64,000 nucleotides of DNA from Sphingopyxis sp. JAI108 (GCF_013410105.1 NZ_JACCCJ010000001.1:2170001-2234000); one strand, 5' to 3'; shown: positions 24,370-35,387, numbered from the stretch's first letter. A program made the numbers and translations. The notes: generated by a model not told the origin, from the letters alone.

Positions 24370-25141
24370 TCAGGGCGCGAGCAGCTGGCGATATCCGCCG
24401 TCGCGCATCGCGATGGCAGCTCGCTGCCAGCGTCCGATGCGGCGGCGCTCGCTCGAGGCGTCCCACTCGGTCGCCGAATAGGCGGCCACCTCGCTAGCGA
24501 GAAGCGCGGCAGCCGCTTCGCGTGCCGACGCGCCGCCGGCCAGCGCGTCGAGGAGGCGCAGCCATTGGACGAGCCGCCAGCGCTCGCTTCGCCCCGGCGC
24601 CCCGGCGGGAGGCCAGCGCGCGCCGCGGCCGAGCGCCGCCTGCACGGCAGCGGCGACGGCGAGCCGCGCGGCCGCGCCGCGATCGGCCGGACAGAGATAG
24701 GCGAGCGGCTCGTTCGCCGCGCAGCGGCGAAGCTGGAGCCGGAGCCGCCTTCCCCGCTCGGTCAGGACGACATGCCAGTCGCCGCGTTCGAGATATTCGG
24801 CGGCGATCGGCGCGGCGGCAGCAAGCTCGCCGGGCCGCGCGCCGGCGAAGCCCGAGGGCGATGGCTCGGCGATCGCGACGAGCGAGCAGCCGGTGGGCCG
24901 CCAGAGCGCTGGCGCGGCGGCGGCCCCGAGATCAGGATCGGCGGCGAAAGACCAGCCCCCAGCGGGCGGCAAGGTCGTCAAGCCGCGCCGCCCTTGCGCT
25001 CGCGGGCGCCGCGCGCGCCGCCGCGAACGCCGAACGGTAGGCGGGGCTTCGGCGCAGGAATTCCTGCGCAAAATCGGCCCGGTCATATTTTTCGAATATT
25101 TTGGGAAAATATGGCGAACGCCACGAGACAGCCTGATCCAT
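24370..25141 (-). CDS. FseA-like transcriptional activator encoded in two frames (DUF6499 + DUF2285, +1 frameshift)
   Basis: Frame A starts at ATG 25141 after GGAGGTGG and encodes a DUF6499-like domain (SWRSPYFPKIFEKYDRADFA), stopping at 24932. Frame B encodes the DUF2285 domain (AADPDLGAAAAPALWRP onward) to 24370. The frames join at GTC-TTT-CGC, with TTT at 24949-24947. A +1 slip to TTC gives a continuous 256-residue product (...WGLVFAADPDL...). In ICEMlSymR7A, msi172/msi171 are fused by programmed +1 frameshifting into FseA, which activates rdfS. An rdfS-like gene follows here too. A disabling indel is the alternative. Confidence 0.8.
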
Positions 25142-25243
25142 TTCCACCTCCAACCCGAAAGATGAGGATTTGCGCGGCTTTGCGCCTTCTTGTCCTTGGT
25201 TCAATCGCGATGGTTAACGCCGCGCAAGCGATAATCGTAGCGC

Positions 25244-25259
25244 AGTTTCGCGTGAAACT
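25244..25259. promoter_or_regulatory. parS-like palindrome upstream of the fseA-like gene
   Basis: AGTTTCGCGTGAAACT is a 16-base palindrome-like site that matches the chromosomal parS consensus TGTTTCACGTGAAACA at 13 of 16 positions, including the GTTTC and GTGAAAC arms. It lies about 100 bases upstream of the fseA-like start and 64 bases beyond the end of the second DUF736 gene. It may bind ParB or a related KorB/Noc-type protein, or be an operator for an element regulator. No parA or parB gene is visible in the window. Confidence 0.45.
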
Positions 25260-25289
25260 CGCGCGCTAACATCCTCAATATGGGGATAT

Positions 25290-25313
25290 ATCGCCCGGCG
25301 GGAGCCGGGCGAT
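25290..25313 (-). terminator. Hairpin terminator downstream of the second DUF736 gene
   Basis: A perfect 10-bp stem, ATCGCCCGGC / GCCGGGCGAT, with a four-base loop (GGGA) begins ten bases beyond the stop of the leftward DUF736 gene at 25323. On the minus strand the hairpin is followed by ATATATCCCC rather than a clean T-run, so intrinsic termination may be partial. It separates the DUF736 unit from the fseA-like gene. Confidence 0.6.
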
Positions 25314-25322
25314 AGACCCGTG

Positions 25323-25640
25323 TCAGCTCTCGCCGCGGCGCTGGCGGGACCAGACGAGATCCCATCCGCCCGCATGATCTTCGAAGAGCTGCGCGAAAAT
25401 GGGCGCGGTGAAGCTCGGATCGTCGAGCTTGACCGAGAGATAGTCACGGCCATCCTTCGATGTCTTGGCCCAGGCGACCCCGATCTCGGCGACGTTGCCG
25501 ATGGTGACGCGGTGGGTGGGTGCATTGCCGCTGGCGTCCTCGTCGCGGGCAATGGCGACCGACTTGGCGTGGAGCGACAGGGTGACGATTTCTCCGCGGA
25601 AGTCTTCGCCGTCTTTCGTGAAGGTGCCGATCTGGTTCAT
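25323..25640 (-). CDS. DUF736 domain protein (copy 2)
   Basis: A 105-residue DUF736 protein beginning MNQIGTFTKDGEDFRGEIVT, with TLSLHAKSVAIARDEDASGN and the conserved DYLSVKLDDPSFTAPIFAQL near the end. ATG 25640 has a good ribosome site (GGAAAGGAAT). The frame is open another 260 bases upstream, but that part is low-complexity and covers an inverted repeat. It is followed by a hairpin terminator, so it may be monocistronic. Role unknown. Confidence 0.92.
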   Translation of the reverse strand: MNQIGTFTKDGEDFRGEIVTLSLHAKSVAIARDEDASGNAPTHRVTIGNVAEIGVAWAKTSKDGRDYLSVKLDDPSFTAPIFAQLFEDHAGGWDLVWSRQRRGES

Positions 25641-25753
25641 GACAATTCCTTTCCTCGTCGCGGCCGCACCGTTGCGGCCTCGATGCGTATCGTTCGGCGA
25701 CAAGGGACCGGCGCTGCATCCGGCAGGACCGCAGCGAAGCGCAGGACGGCGCG

Positions 25754-25811
25754 GCGGGGATTTTCTTGTTTCGCGAGGAACGGCGGCACGCCGGGGGAAG
25801 AAAATCCCCGC
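25754..25811. repeat. 14-bp inverted repeat within a 354-base noncoding gap
   Basis: The gap 25641-25994 between the second DUF736 gene and a membrane-protein gene has no convincing gene. It contains perfect inverted arms, 25754-25767 (GCGGGGATTTTCTT) and 25798-25811, separated by 30 bases that include TTTCGCGAGGAA. Both arms end in AT-rich steps that would form a strong cruciform or RNA hairpin. It could be a protein-binding site, a bidirectional terminator or an element signature. Nothing in the arms matches a transposon end I know. Confidence 0.6.
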
Positions 25812-25994
25812 GCGCCGTTGCGGCAAGCCGGGCCAGCGAAGCGGCTTGGCGGTAGATGACGCATTCGAGAAGGCCGCAACGGTCCGCGGCGAGGCAAGCA
25901 TGAGCCAGCGGCCCTTTCGGGAATGCAGGGCGATAACCGCCTCGTCAGCTGCCGCCGCAGGTCCGATTTTTGGGCCGATGGCTCGCAGCGGGGA

Positions 25995-26441
25995 CTAAAT
26001 CGCCCGCTCCCGCGTCATCATCGGCGGCCGACGCACGACCGTCATCTCGCCCATGAGACTGCGCCAGGAAGCCACAGCGGTCGCGGCGGCTCCGGCAAGC
26101 GAGACCCCGAACTGCGCCGCAGCGTCGGCGCCCGCGAGAGCCAGAAAAGCTTCTGTCGCAGCGAAACCCGCCAGCGCTGCGGGGATGGCAAAGGCCAGAG
26201 CAACCAGGACCTTCAACGCCGGCGCGATCTTCGCGCTCACCAGCATTCGCGCCGACGCGAGCAGGGATATTCCCAGACCCAGGCCGATGGCGATCGCGGC
26301 CGGGTCGGAATAGCCGCGACCGAGCGCCTCGAACGCGGCGGCGACCCCGGCGCACACGGGAAGCGCCAGGGCTGCGAGCCGGAACAGGAGCCAGAGGATA
26401 TAGAGGGCGGCGGCACCGCCGAGAATGAGGGCAAAGGTCAT
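25995..26441 (-). CDS. Hypothetical polytopic membrane protein
   Basis: A 148-residue protein with about four hydrophobic segments (ALILGGAAALYILWLLFRL, AIAIGLGLGISLLASARML, ALKVLVALAFAIPAALAGF, FGVSLAGAAATAVASW) and a basic C-terminal tail. ATG 26441 is chosen because AGGAGG lies six bases upstream; the frame is open about 100 bases further. The family is not recognised. It sits among DUF736 genes in the conjugative module, so it is probably element cargo or a transfer accessory protein. Confidence 0.7.
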   Translation of the reverse strand: MTFALILGGAAALYILWLLFRLAALALPVCAGVAAAFEALGRGYSDPAAIAIGLGLGISLLASARMLVSAKIAPALKVLVALAFAIPAALAGFAATEAFLALAGADAAAQFGVSLAGAAATAVASWRSLMGEMTVVRRPPMMTRERAI

Positions 26442-26564
26442 GAGCGTCCTCCTTCGGGACGCGCTCTCCTCCACCCCCACAGCGCAATCTGCGGTAGCGG
26501 AATAGTGCAAAAGCACCGAAGGCGGAACCGGAACCCGGTCCACCTTGGGTGCAATCGAGCGATA

Positions 26565-26729
26565 TCAGCGATTGAACGGGTCATATTCGCTGACGATCGT
26601 TGCCGGGTCACCGTCGAACTCGTCGAGCGGCATCACCGAATATCCTTGACCTGCTTCAACGAGGACGATGATGACCATCATCGTGCGGGCGAGGCTCCAG
26701 CCGAGCGATTGGGCGGTTGAAAGCGGCAT
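26565..26729 (-). CDS. Small hypothetical membrane protein (54 residues)
   Basis: A short gene starting at ATG 26729 with AGGAG about six bases upstream. It encodes MPLSTAQSLGWSLARTMMVI, then IVLVEAGQGYSVMPLDEFD and an acidic end. One hydrophobic helix (residues ~10-25) is likely. The frame is open further upstream to 26933, but that extension has no ribosome site and looks non-coding. No family recognised; the call rests on the start context and reasonable composition. Confidence 0.5.
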   Translation of the reverse strand: MPLSTAQSLGWSLARTMMVIIVLVEAGQGYSVMPLDEFDGDPATIVSEYDPFNR

Positions 26730-27094
26730 CTGCGTTGCTCCTGCGGCGGAGCGGGTCCATTCCCGCTCGGCAGTCGCCCCGCTGGCCGGGGTCAGGCCGC
26801 AATCACCGCGCGAATGCGCGGCCCAAGCGAAGCGTAGGAACCCTTCACGGGTTGATTGAAGGAGGCCTGCACCGGCCAAGGGATCAGCGGCTTCGAGAGC
26901 GGGACTGGACCCGCATAGGCAGGGCACGGCCATGACGCGCCGCCCCGTCGATCAGGGACCACATCGGGCGGCGATTTCATTGTGCCCGGGCGCGCAGGAT
27001 CGCTTGCCGCTTGACTGCTGCCATCCGGCAGGCATCGTGGGGGCGCGTTTACCCGCCGCCAGAGCGGGACCGCGAACCGGGGATTGGAGAATTG
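26730..27094. other. 365-base intergenic stretch with no clear gene
   Basis: This stretch separates a leftward small gene from a rightward one, so it should contain two divergent promoters. The only structure I see is a perfect short palindrome, CCGCGC-GAAT-GCGCGG, near 26807-26822. Long open frames cross the region on the minus strand but have skewed composition and no plausible start site. I see no RNA gene or repeat. Confidence 0.5.
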
Positions 27095-27322
27095 ATGTCG
27101 CATCAGACTGCGCAAGAGCGTCCGGGTGTGATGCCGTCGGGCATCGTGGTCGAACTTTTTCCGTCAAGCGCCGCCGATGAAGGGCCAGGTTCGAAGGTGG
27201 CTCAAGGCAAACCACCGAGCGAGAAGCTCGCAAGGGCCTGCAACACCGCGATCATGGCCATCATCGCGCTTCCCCTTCTTCTCGCCATCGCCGCCCTCCT
27301 CCGACGGCTCATGGGTTCCTGA
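27095..27322 (+). CDS. Small hypothetical protein with a C-terminal membrane helix
   Basis: A 75-residue protein starting at ATG 27095 with GGAGA six bases upstream. It begins MSHQTAQERPGVMPSGIVVE, has a polar Ser/Ala/Lys-rich middle and ends with one membrane helix (IMAIIALPLLLAIAALL) and RRLMGS. The tail-anchored layout suggests a cytoplasmic domain tethered to the inner membrane. The family is not recognised. An open frame extends 84 bases upstream without a ribosome site. Confidence 0.6.
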   Translation: MSHQTAQERPGVMPSGIVVELFPSSAADEGPGSKVAQGKPPSEKLARACNTAIMAIIALPLLLAIAALLRRLMGS

Positions 27323-27421
27323 CAGCGAAACGGCCGCCCCAGCGCCAGGCTGAAGCGGCCGATCGCGTCGGTATGGACGAAAAAAGAGCTGGCCCCGCTC
27401 TCGCGGGACCAGCTTTGCGGC

Positions 27422-27742
27422 TCAGCTCGGCGGGTTCCAGATCAGGACCTTCTTCGACGGGTCGTCGCCGGGCGCGTTCGCGAGGTTGCTGTAGATCGTG
27501 CCGAATTCGGGCGCCGACATCGTCACCGAGACATATTCGTTGCCGTTCTGCTGCGAGGTGCGGACCCAACCGGCGCCGAGTTCGAACCCGTTCTTCCGGC
27601 TGATCACCCGATAGTCCGGCTCGCTGTCCTTCATCTTGCGGCCGTTCGGCACGAGCGCGATCGGAGCGCTGACATTGAGCGTGGCGAGGTTGCCCTCGAA
27701 GCTGCCGTCGGCTTTTTCGGTGAGCGTTGCGATGGTGGGCAT
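27422..27742 (-). CDS. DUF736 domain protein (copy 3)
   Basis: A 106-residue DUF736 protein (MPTIATLTEKADGSFEGNLA, TLNVSAPIALVPNGRKMKD, NEYVSVTMSAPEFGTIYSNL). ATG 27742 follows AAGGAGACGACAC. It is the last gene that clearly belongs to the conjugative module before the SOS cassette. It differs from copies 1 and 2 along its whole length, so the copies are old paralogues or were acquired separately rather than produced by recent duplication. Confidence 0.92.
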   Translation of the reverse strand: MPTIATLTEKADGSFEGNLATLNVSAPIALVPNGRKMKDSEPDYRVISRKNGFELGAGWVRTSQQNGNEYVSVTMSAPEFGTIYSNLANAPGDDPSKKVLIWNPPS

Positions 27743-28037
27743 GTGTCGTCTCCTTGGTTGCTCGGGGCCATTCCCCGATGGCGCCCATCGGAGGGCCAGC
27801 GAGCCGCCGTCACCGAGCGGCACGCGAGGGCGAACCCCCAACGGGGGTTGACGGCATTAGGCGAGCCGGGACCGCAGTCAGGCGCTGAATGAGGGGTGGC
27901 CCCGCCACCGGAACGACTGCCCTCACCCGCTCCGCCACCGGCCGGCAGCACGCGGGCCTTTCCTCGCTTTCCGGCCTTTCATCCACAGCGCCGACGCAGC
28001 GTCGCCGCACCGCATCTTGACGGGGAACGGACAAAAG

Positions 28038-28052
28038 GAACAAAGAGGGAAC
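28038..28052. promoter_or_regulatory. LexA (SOS) box upstream of imuA-imuB-dnaE2
   Basis: GAAC-AAAGAGG-GAAC matches the alphaproteobacterial LexA operator (GAAC-N7-GAAC, complement of GTTC-N7-GTTC) exactly. A third GAAC lies at 28025-28028. The box ends 31 bases before the imuA start, a normal operator position. The remaining gap (27743-28037) is G+C-rich and holds no gene I can support. Control of imuAB-dnaE2 by LexA is established in related bacteria. Confidence 0.85.
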
Positions 28053-28083
28053 ATAGAGCCCCGCCGCCGAGTTATCCGTACCC

Positions 28084-28815
28084 ATGCGCACACCAGCGAT
28101 CCTCGAAGATATCCGCGCCAAAATCGCGCAAATAGAAGGCGTTGCCGCGCGTCATGACGTCATCCCGTTCGGCCTCGAAGATGTCGACTCGCGAATCCCC
28201 GCCGGAGGAATCGCAACCGGCGCGCTCCACGAGATGGCCGGCAGTCCCGAACTCGCCGACGATGCAAGCGCGACGATCTTCCTCGCCGGCATCCTCGCAA
28301 GGTGCCAAGGCCCCGTTTTCTGGTGCCTTCACTGGCGCGACCTTTTCGCCCCCGCACTCCATCTCGCGGGGCTGCATCCCGACCGGCTGATCCATGTCGA
28401 GGCGGGAAGCGACACCAATGTGCTTCTCGCCATGGAAGAGTGCCTCCGCCATCCGGGCCTTGCCGGCGTGGTCGGCGAGGTTCGCAAATATAGCACGACC
28501 GCCTCGAAGCGACTGCAGCTCGCCGCCGAAGCCTCCGGCGTTCCTGCCTTCATCTTCCGCCGCGCCTGCAAGGCGGGCGAGCCTGCCGAAGGCAGCGCCG
28601 CCCTCACCCGCTGGCGGGTCACCGCAAGCCCGAGCGAGGATCTCGGCATCCCTGCAATCGGGCGGGCGCGCTGGCGCGTCGCGCTCGAGCGCGCGCGCGG
28701 CGGCAATCCCCATAACTGGATATTGGAGGGGTGCGATGCGACGGGTCGTATCGCTCTTCCTGCCGCACTGGTCGACCGACCGGCTGCGCAGGAAGATGCA
28801 AAAGCCGCGGCCTGA
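28084..28815 (+). CDS. imuA: ImuA, mutasome component
   Basis: A 243-residue RecA/SulA-like protein, first gene of the SOS mutagenesis cassette. Typical features are the N-terminal helix ILEDIRAKIAQIEG, GGIATGALHEMAG, the core FLAGILARCQGPVFWCLHWR, and HPDRLIHVEAGSDTNVLLAM. ImuA works with ImuB and DnaE2 in error-prone translesion synthesis. The imuB start lies 80 bases inside the imuA end in another frame. A LexA box precedes it. It is intact and of normal length. Confidence 0.95.
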   Translation: MRTPAILEDIRAKIAQIEGVAARHDVIPFGLEDVDSRIPAGGIATGALHEMAGSPELADDASATIFLAGILARCQGPVFWCLHWRDLFAPALHLAGLHPDRLIHVEAGSDTNVLLAMEECLRHPGLAGVVGEVRKYSTTASKRLQLAAEASGVPAFIFRRACKAGEPAEGSAALTRWRVTASPSEDLGIPAIGRARWRVALERARGGNPHNWILEGCDATGRIALPAALVDRPAAQEDAKAAA

Positions 28816-30283
28816 CGGCAGCGCCTCGCCCCGCCCGCTCGTCACCGCGATCCCCGACCATGGCCGAAGGATCGTGGCGGCGACGTGCCGCGAAGCGCGC
28901 ACGCTCGGTATCCAGCCGGGGATGACCATTACCAAGGCAAGGGCGTTCGCGCCCGAGCTTGAGGTCGTCGACGCCGAGCCCGAGGCCGATTTCGAGGGGC
29001 TGCGGCGCCTCGCCCTCTGGGCGGGCAGCCGCTATTCGCCAATCGTCGCGCCCGATCCGCCCGACGGGCTGTGGCTCGACGTGACGGGCTGCGCCGCGCT
29101 GTTCAGCAGCGAGCGCGCTCTCCTCAAGGATCTCCACCGCCGCGTCGCGGCCTTTGGCCTTGGCCTGCAGATCGCGGTGGCCGATACCGCAGGCTGCGCG
29201 CATGCGACCGCGCGCCACGTTCCCGCCGGACGACCGGTGACGGTCGAACCTGGCGCGCACCGCAAGGCGATCGCGCTTCTGCCGATCGCCGCACTTCGCC
29301 TCCCGCATGCAGATGTCGAAGGCCTCCGCAAACTCGGCTTCGAGCGGATCGAGCAGCTGATCGGCGCTCCGCGCGGCCCGCTTGCAAAGCGCTTCGGGCG
29401 CGAGCTCCACCGCCGGCTCGACCAGGCACTCGGCGTCCAGCCCGAGCCGATCGAGCCGATCTTTCCGGAACAGCTGCCGCGCGCGCGGCGCGGTTTCATG
29501 GAGCCGATCGCGACCGCCGACGCCTTCGCGCAGGTGATCGGCGATCTGTCGAAGGATATCGCCACCCAGCTTGCGCGCGCCGGAACGGGCGCGCGCCGGC
29601 TCGATTGCTATTTCCAACGCGTCGACGGGCAGGTCCAGGCGATCCGCGTCGGCACCGCGGCGCCATCGCGCGATCCCAAACATCTCGCGAAGCTGCTGAC
29701 CCCGCGGATCGAGAGTATTGACCCCGGTCTGGGGGTAGAGGCGATGACGCTTGTCGCCGCGCTGGCCGAGCGCCAGCGCGGTGCCCAAGCCGACGCGCTC
29801 GAAAATCTGGGAAGACGCGGCCCCGATCTTCCGGCACTCGTCGACACGCTCGCAAACCGCTTCGGCCAGCGCGCGCTCCAGCGCGCGGCGCCGAGAGCGA
29901 GCGCGATGCCCGAGCGCTCGGTCGCGATCATCCCCGCGCTCGCACCCGACACCAATGCGGCATGGAGCGACTGGCCGCGGCCGTCGCGCATTCTCGCGCG
30001 GCCAGAGCCAGTCGATGTCGTGGCACTGCTGCCCGACGATGCCCCCCGCCTCTTCATCTGGCGCCGCAAGCGCTACCGCGTCACGCACGGCGACGGGCCC
30101 GAGCGGCTTCAGGGCGAATGGTGGCGAGATGGCGGGATCGAGGGAGAGACGCACCTCACCGTCCGCGATTATTATCAGGTCGAGACCGAGACGGGCGGCC
30201 GCTACTGGCTGTTCCGTCTCGGCGACGGCGTGAATCCTGCCACCGGCTCGATGCGCTGGTTCATACATGGAGCATTCTCTTGA
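28736..30283 (+). CDS. imuB: ImuB, Y-family-like polymerase protein of the mutasome
   Basis: A 515-residue protein related to Y-family polymerases. It begins MRRVVSLFLPHWSTDRLRRK; the LPHWSTDRL element is typical of ImuB, which usually lacks the catalytic carboxylates and acts as a hub binding the clamp and DnaE2. Later segments include IVAATCREARTLGIQPGMTI, SPIVAPDPPDGLWLDVTGCA and LGFERIEQLIGAPRGPLAKR, then the conserved C-terminal EWWRDGG...TVRDYYQVETETGG. ATG 28736 after TTGGAGGGG is chosen although the frame is open back to 28394 inside imuA. Confidence 0.95.
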   Translation: MRRVVSLFLPHWSTDRLRRKMQKPRPDGSASPRPLVTAIPDHGRRIVAATCREARTLGIQPGMTITKARAFAPELEVVDAEPEADFEGLRRLALWAGSRYSPIVAPDPPDGLWLDVTGCAALFSSERALLKDLHRRVAAFGLGLQIAVADTAGCAHATARHVPAGRPVTVEPGAHRKAIALLPIAALRLPHADVEGLRKLGFERIEQLIGAPRGPLAKRFGRELHRRLDQALGVQPEPIEPIFPEQLPRARRGFMEPIATADAFAQVIGDLSKDIATQLARAGTGARRLDCYFQRVDGQVQAIRVGTAAPSRDPKHLAKLLTPRIESIDPGLGVEAMTLVAALAERQRGAQADALENLGRRGPDLPALVDTLANRFGQRALQRAAPRASAMPERSVAIIPALAPDTNAAWSDWPRPSRILARPEPVDVVALLPDDAPRLFIWRRKRYRVTHGDGPERLQGEWWRDGGIEGETHLTVRDYYQVETETGGRYWLFRLGDGVNPATGSMRWFIHGAFS

Positions 30284-30317
30284 GAGTGCGACCATCAAAT
30301 AGCGGCGCCTTTGCGTG

Positions 30318-33635
<3,318 letters not shown>

Positions 33636-33750
33636 CCGGCGATGCGCGGCCCCCGCCACGGAACTCCACCTGGCTTCAAGGGTCTAGATCATGAGGGGCC
33701 AAAGCATGCCCCGCCATGTCGGCAGGCACGCAATTAATGGAGTGATGCCG

Positions 33751-34194
33751 ATGAACCGCCTCATGATCATCCCCCTCGCCGCCGCGACCGCCATGGTCGG
33801 TGCCTGTGCCTCGACGGGTAGCAGCTATGCCTATGACGACGACGGCTGGGGCTATTACGACAGCGCCTATTACGACCAATATGGCCGTTACGATTACGAC
33901 CGGCCCGATCCCCGCTACAGCGGCTATTATGCGGAAAATTATTATCGCAACGATCGGCGCTATCGCGAACGGCGGCTTAGCGACAACGACCGCATCTATC
34001 GCGGCCGCGACGACAAATATTATTGCCGCCGGAAGGACGGCTCGACCGGGCTCATCGTCGGCGGCATCGCCGGCGGCGTGATCGGCAATGTCATCGCCTC
34101 GGGCCGTTCCGAGACGCTCGGCACCGTGATCGGCGCGATCGGCGGCGCAGCAGTCGGGCGCGAGATCGACCGCAGCAATGTTCGCTGCCGATAA
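33751..34194 (+). CDS. Lipoprotein with tyrosine-rich middle and glycine-zipper domain
   Basis: A 147-residue lipoprotein. The signal peptide ends in a lipobox (AAATAMVGACAST). The central region is very rich in Tyr, Asp and Arg (YYDSAYYDQYGRYDYDRP). The C-terminus is a glycine-zipper membrane segment (GLIVGGIAGGVIGNVIASGR, TLGTVIGAIGGAAVGREID), as in outer-membrane glycine-zipper 2TM proteins. ATG 33751 is chosen for its lipobox and upstream GGAG. The exact role is unknown; envelope stress or integrity is plausible. Confidence 0.82.
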   Translation: MNRLMIIPLAAATAMVGACASTGSSYAYDDDGWGYYDSAYYDQYGRYDYDRPDPRYSGYYAENYYRNDRRYRERRLSDNDRIYRGRDDKYYCRRKDGSTGLIVGGIAGGVIGNVIASGRSETLGTVIGAIGGAAVGREIDRSNVRCR

Positions 34195-34519
34195 TAGAAA
34201 AAAGAATAGACGGCCGTGGCAAGAATCCGGCCATCGGACGTGTAGATAATTTGCAAGCTCGGGTCTCAGGATCCGACGTCAGGAAAGCTCCGCAGCCGTG
34301 TGCAGCGGGGCTTTACCTTTTGGGGCCATCGAACGCGCGACCTCGAACAATTGATCAGCCTCGCCGACGAAGCGCTCAATGAAACGACGCGGAGCAGCGG
34401 CAGCATCTGCCGATATCAAAATGCTGCCGGCGTGCACGCGCGGGCATGAAAAGCGCCCAGTAGCAGCAACATCCGCGCTCATGGCGCGTTGGTACTGCAA
34501 GGGGGCATAAGGACGATCG
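34195..34519. other. 325-base intergenic region with hairpin and possible EcfG-like promoter
   Basis: No convincing gene. An imperfect hairpin lies near 34284-34311, with arms AAAGCTCCGC and GCGGGGCTTT around AGCCGTGTGC, followed by ACCTTTT; it could terminate transcription in the + direction. Just before the next gene, GCAAC (34466-34470), 16 bases and CGTT (34487-34490) resemble an EcfG promoter (GGAAC-N16-CGTT) with one mismatch. That site is 30 bases upstream of the lipoprotein gene at 34520. Confidence 0.45.
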
Positions 34520-35014
34520 ATGCCCCGTATTCTTCTGCTAATGACCTCCGTTCTGGCGATCGGCGCCGCGACGCTTTCGCTCCAGTCCTGCGGCAGCGAG
34601 CCGGTTGAGGCCGCACCACCGGAGGAGGTAAAGAGCGTGCTCGTTACCCTGCCCGACGGCTCGACCATGGCTGCCACCAAAGGATCGCTCGCGCGCGAGA
34701 TGGGCGACTGGCTCGCATCGCGCGACGGTCAGAGCCGGGCATTCACGTTCCAAGGGTTTGACGAAGACAGACCTCGGCTGACGAGTGCCGGGCTTGGCCG
34801 CGCCGCAGACCTTGCAACCGTGCTGCGCGCGGCTCCGGCCGCGACCATCGAAATAGCGGGGGGTGAAGGCCAGATCGGAGTCTTGGCCCATCTGCTTGAG
34901 GACCGCGGCATTGCGCCCGAAAGGATGAAAATCGTTCCGGCAGCCGGGATCGGAACGGCAGTGCTGACGCTCCATCGCGGCTCGACGTCTCCGCTGGTGA
35001 CGGCAAAATCATGA
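34520..35014 (+). CDS. Hypothetical lipoprotein, possibly OmpA-C-like
   Basis: A 164-residue protein with a signal peptide and lipobox-like LSLQSCGS near residue 24. The mature part contains KSVLVTLPDGSTMAATKGSL, an acidic segment near EDRPRLTSAG and AATIEIAGGEGQIGVLAHLL, then EDRGIAPERMKIVPAAG. This last segment resembles the beta-alpha-beta layout of OmpA C-terminal domains, in which VSGHTD and RALAVKKYLVSKGI motifs occur, but the key peptidoglycan-binding residues are not evident. The family call is tentative. Confidence 0.65.
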   Translation: MPRILLLMTSVLAIGAATLSLQSCGSEPVEAAPPEEVKSVLVTLPDGSTMAATKGSLAREMGDWLASRDGQSRAFTFQGFDEDRPRLTSAGLGRAADLATVLRAAPAATIEIAGGEGQIGVLAHLLEDRGIAPERMKIVPAAGIGTAVLTLHRGSTSPLVTAKS

Positions 35015-35042
35015 AGCTCTGCGCGCGCGAAAGCGCGCTGCG

Positions 35043-35387
35043 TCAGACCGCGAGACCCTCGAACCACGCCGCATAGGGTGTGTTGACTGCCATGTGCCGA
35101 TTATAGTCGGGGGCTCCGTCGTCCCACCAGACCGGCCCGCGCTCGCCTAGCGCGCGCTTGCACCGGTCGACCGCCGAGCGCGCTCTTCGCAACGCAATGG
35201 CATCCTTGGCTGCGAGCGCCGCTTTGACATCTCGGCGGGCCGCCATCAACTCGGTCACCAGTTGTTCGCGTCTGTCAGGATCGAGCGACGGGTTCGACAT
35301 GCGCCAAAGGCGGCCGCGAGTAACGAAATAGCGGCCGTCGGGCGTGACATCGAGGATATCGGGAGGCTGCTCAGACAAGGTCGGCAT
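35043..35387 (-). CDS. Conserved hypothetical protein of alphaproteobacteria
   Basis: A 114-residue soluble protein. It has a conserved-looking N-terminal ILDVTPDGRYFVTRGRLWRM, a basic helical middle (LMAARRDVKAALAAKDAIAL) and a C-terminal GERGPVWWDDGAPDYNRHM. I recognise the pattern from alphaproteobacterial genomes but know no function. ATG 35387 is preferred; the frame runs further upstream into unrelated sequence. It converges with the lipoprotein gene, with 28 bases between the stops. Confidence 0.72.
   Translation of the reverse strand: MPTLSEQPPDILDVTPDGRYFVTRGRLWRMSNPSLDPDRREQLVTELMAARRDVKAALAAKDAIALRRARSAVDRCKRALGERGPVWWDDGAPDYNRHMAVNTPYAAWFEGLAV

Noticed and set aside
24370-25141. 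Calling the DUF6499/DUF2285 gene a simple pseudogene
   Set aside because: The overlap, the TTT-C site and the known programmed frameshift in ICEMlSym fseA make regulated frameshifting the better explanation, though an indel is not excluded.
25860-26720. Long + strand frame crossing the membrane-protein gene
   Set aside because: Composition is that of an antisense shadow and it lacks a start site; the minus strand has a strong ribosome site and hydrophobic segments.
28394-28735. Upstream extension of imuB
   Set aside because: It overlaps most of imuA in another frame; the conserved N-terminus and ribosome site are at 28736.
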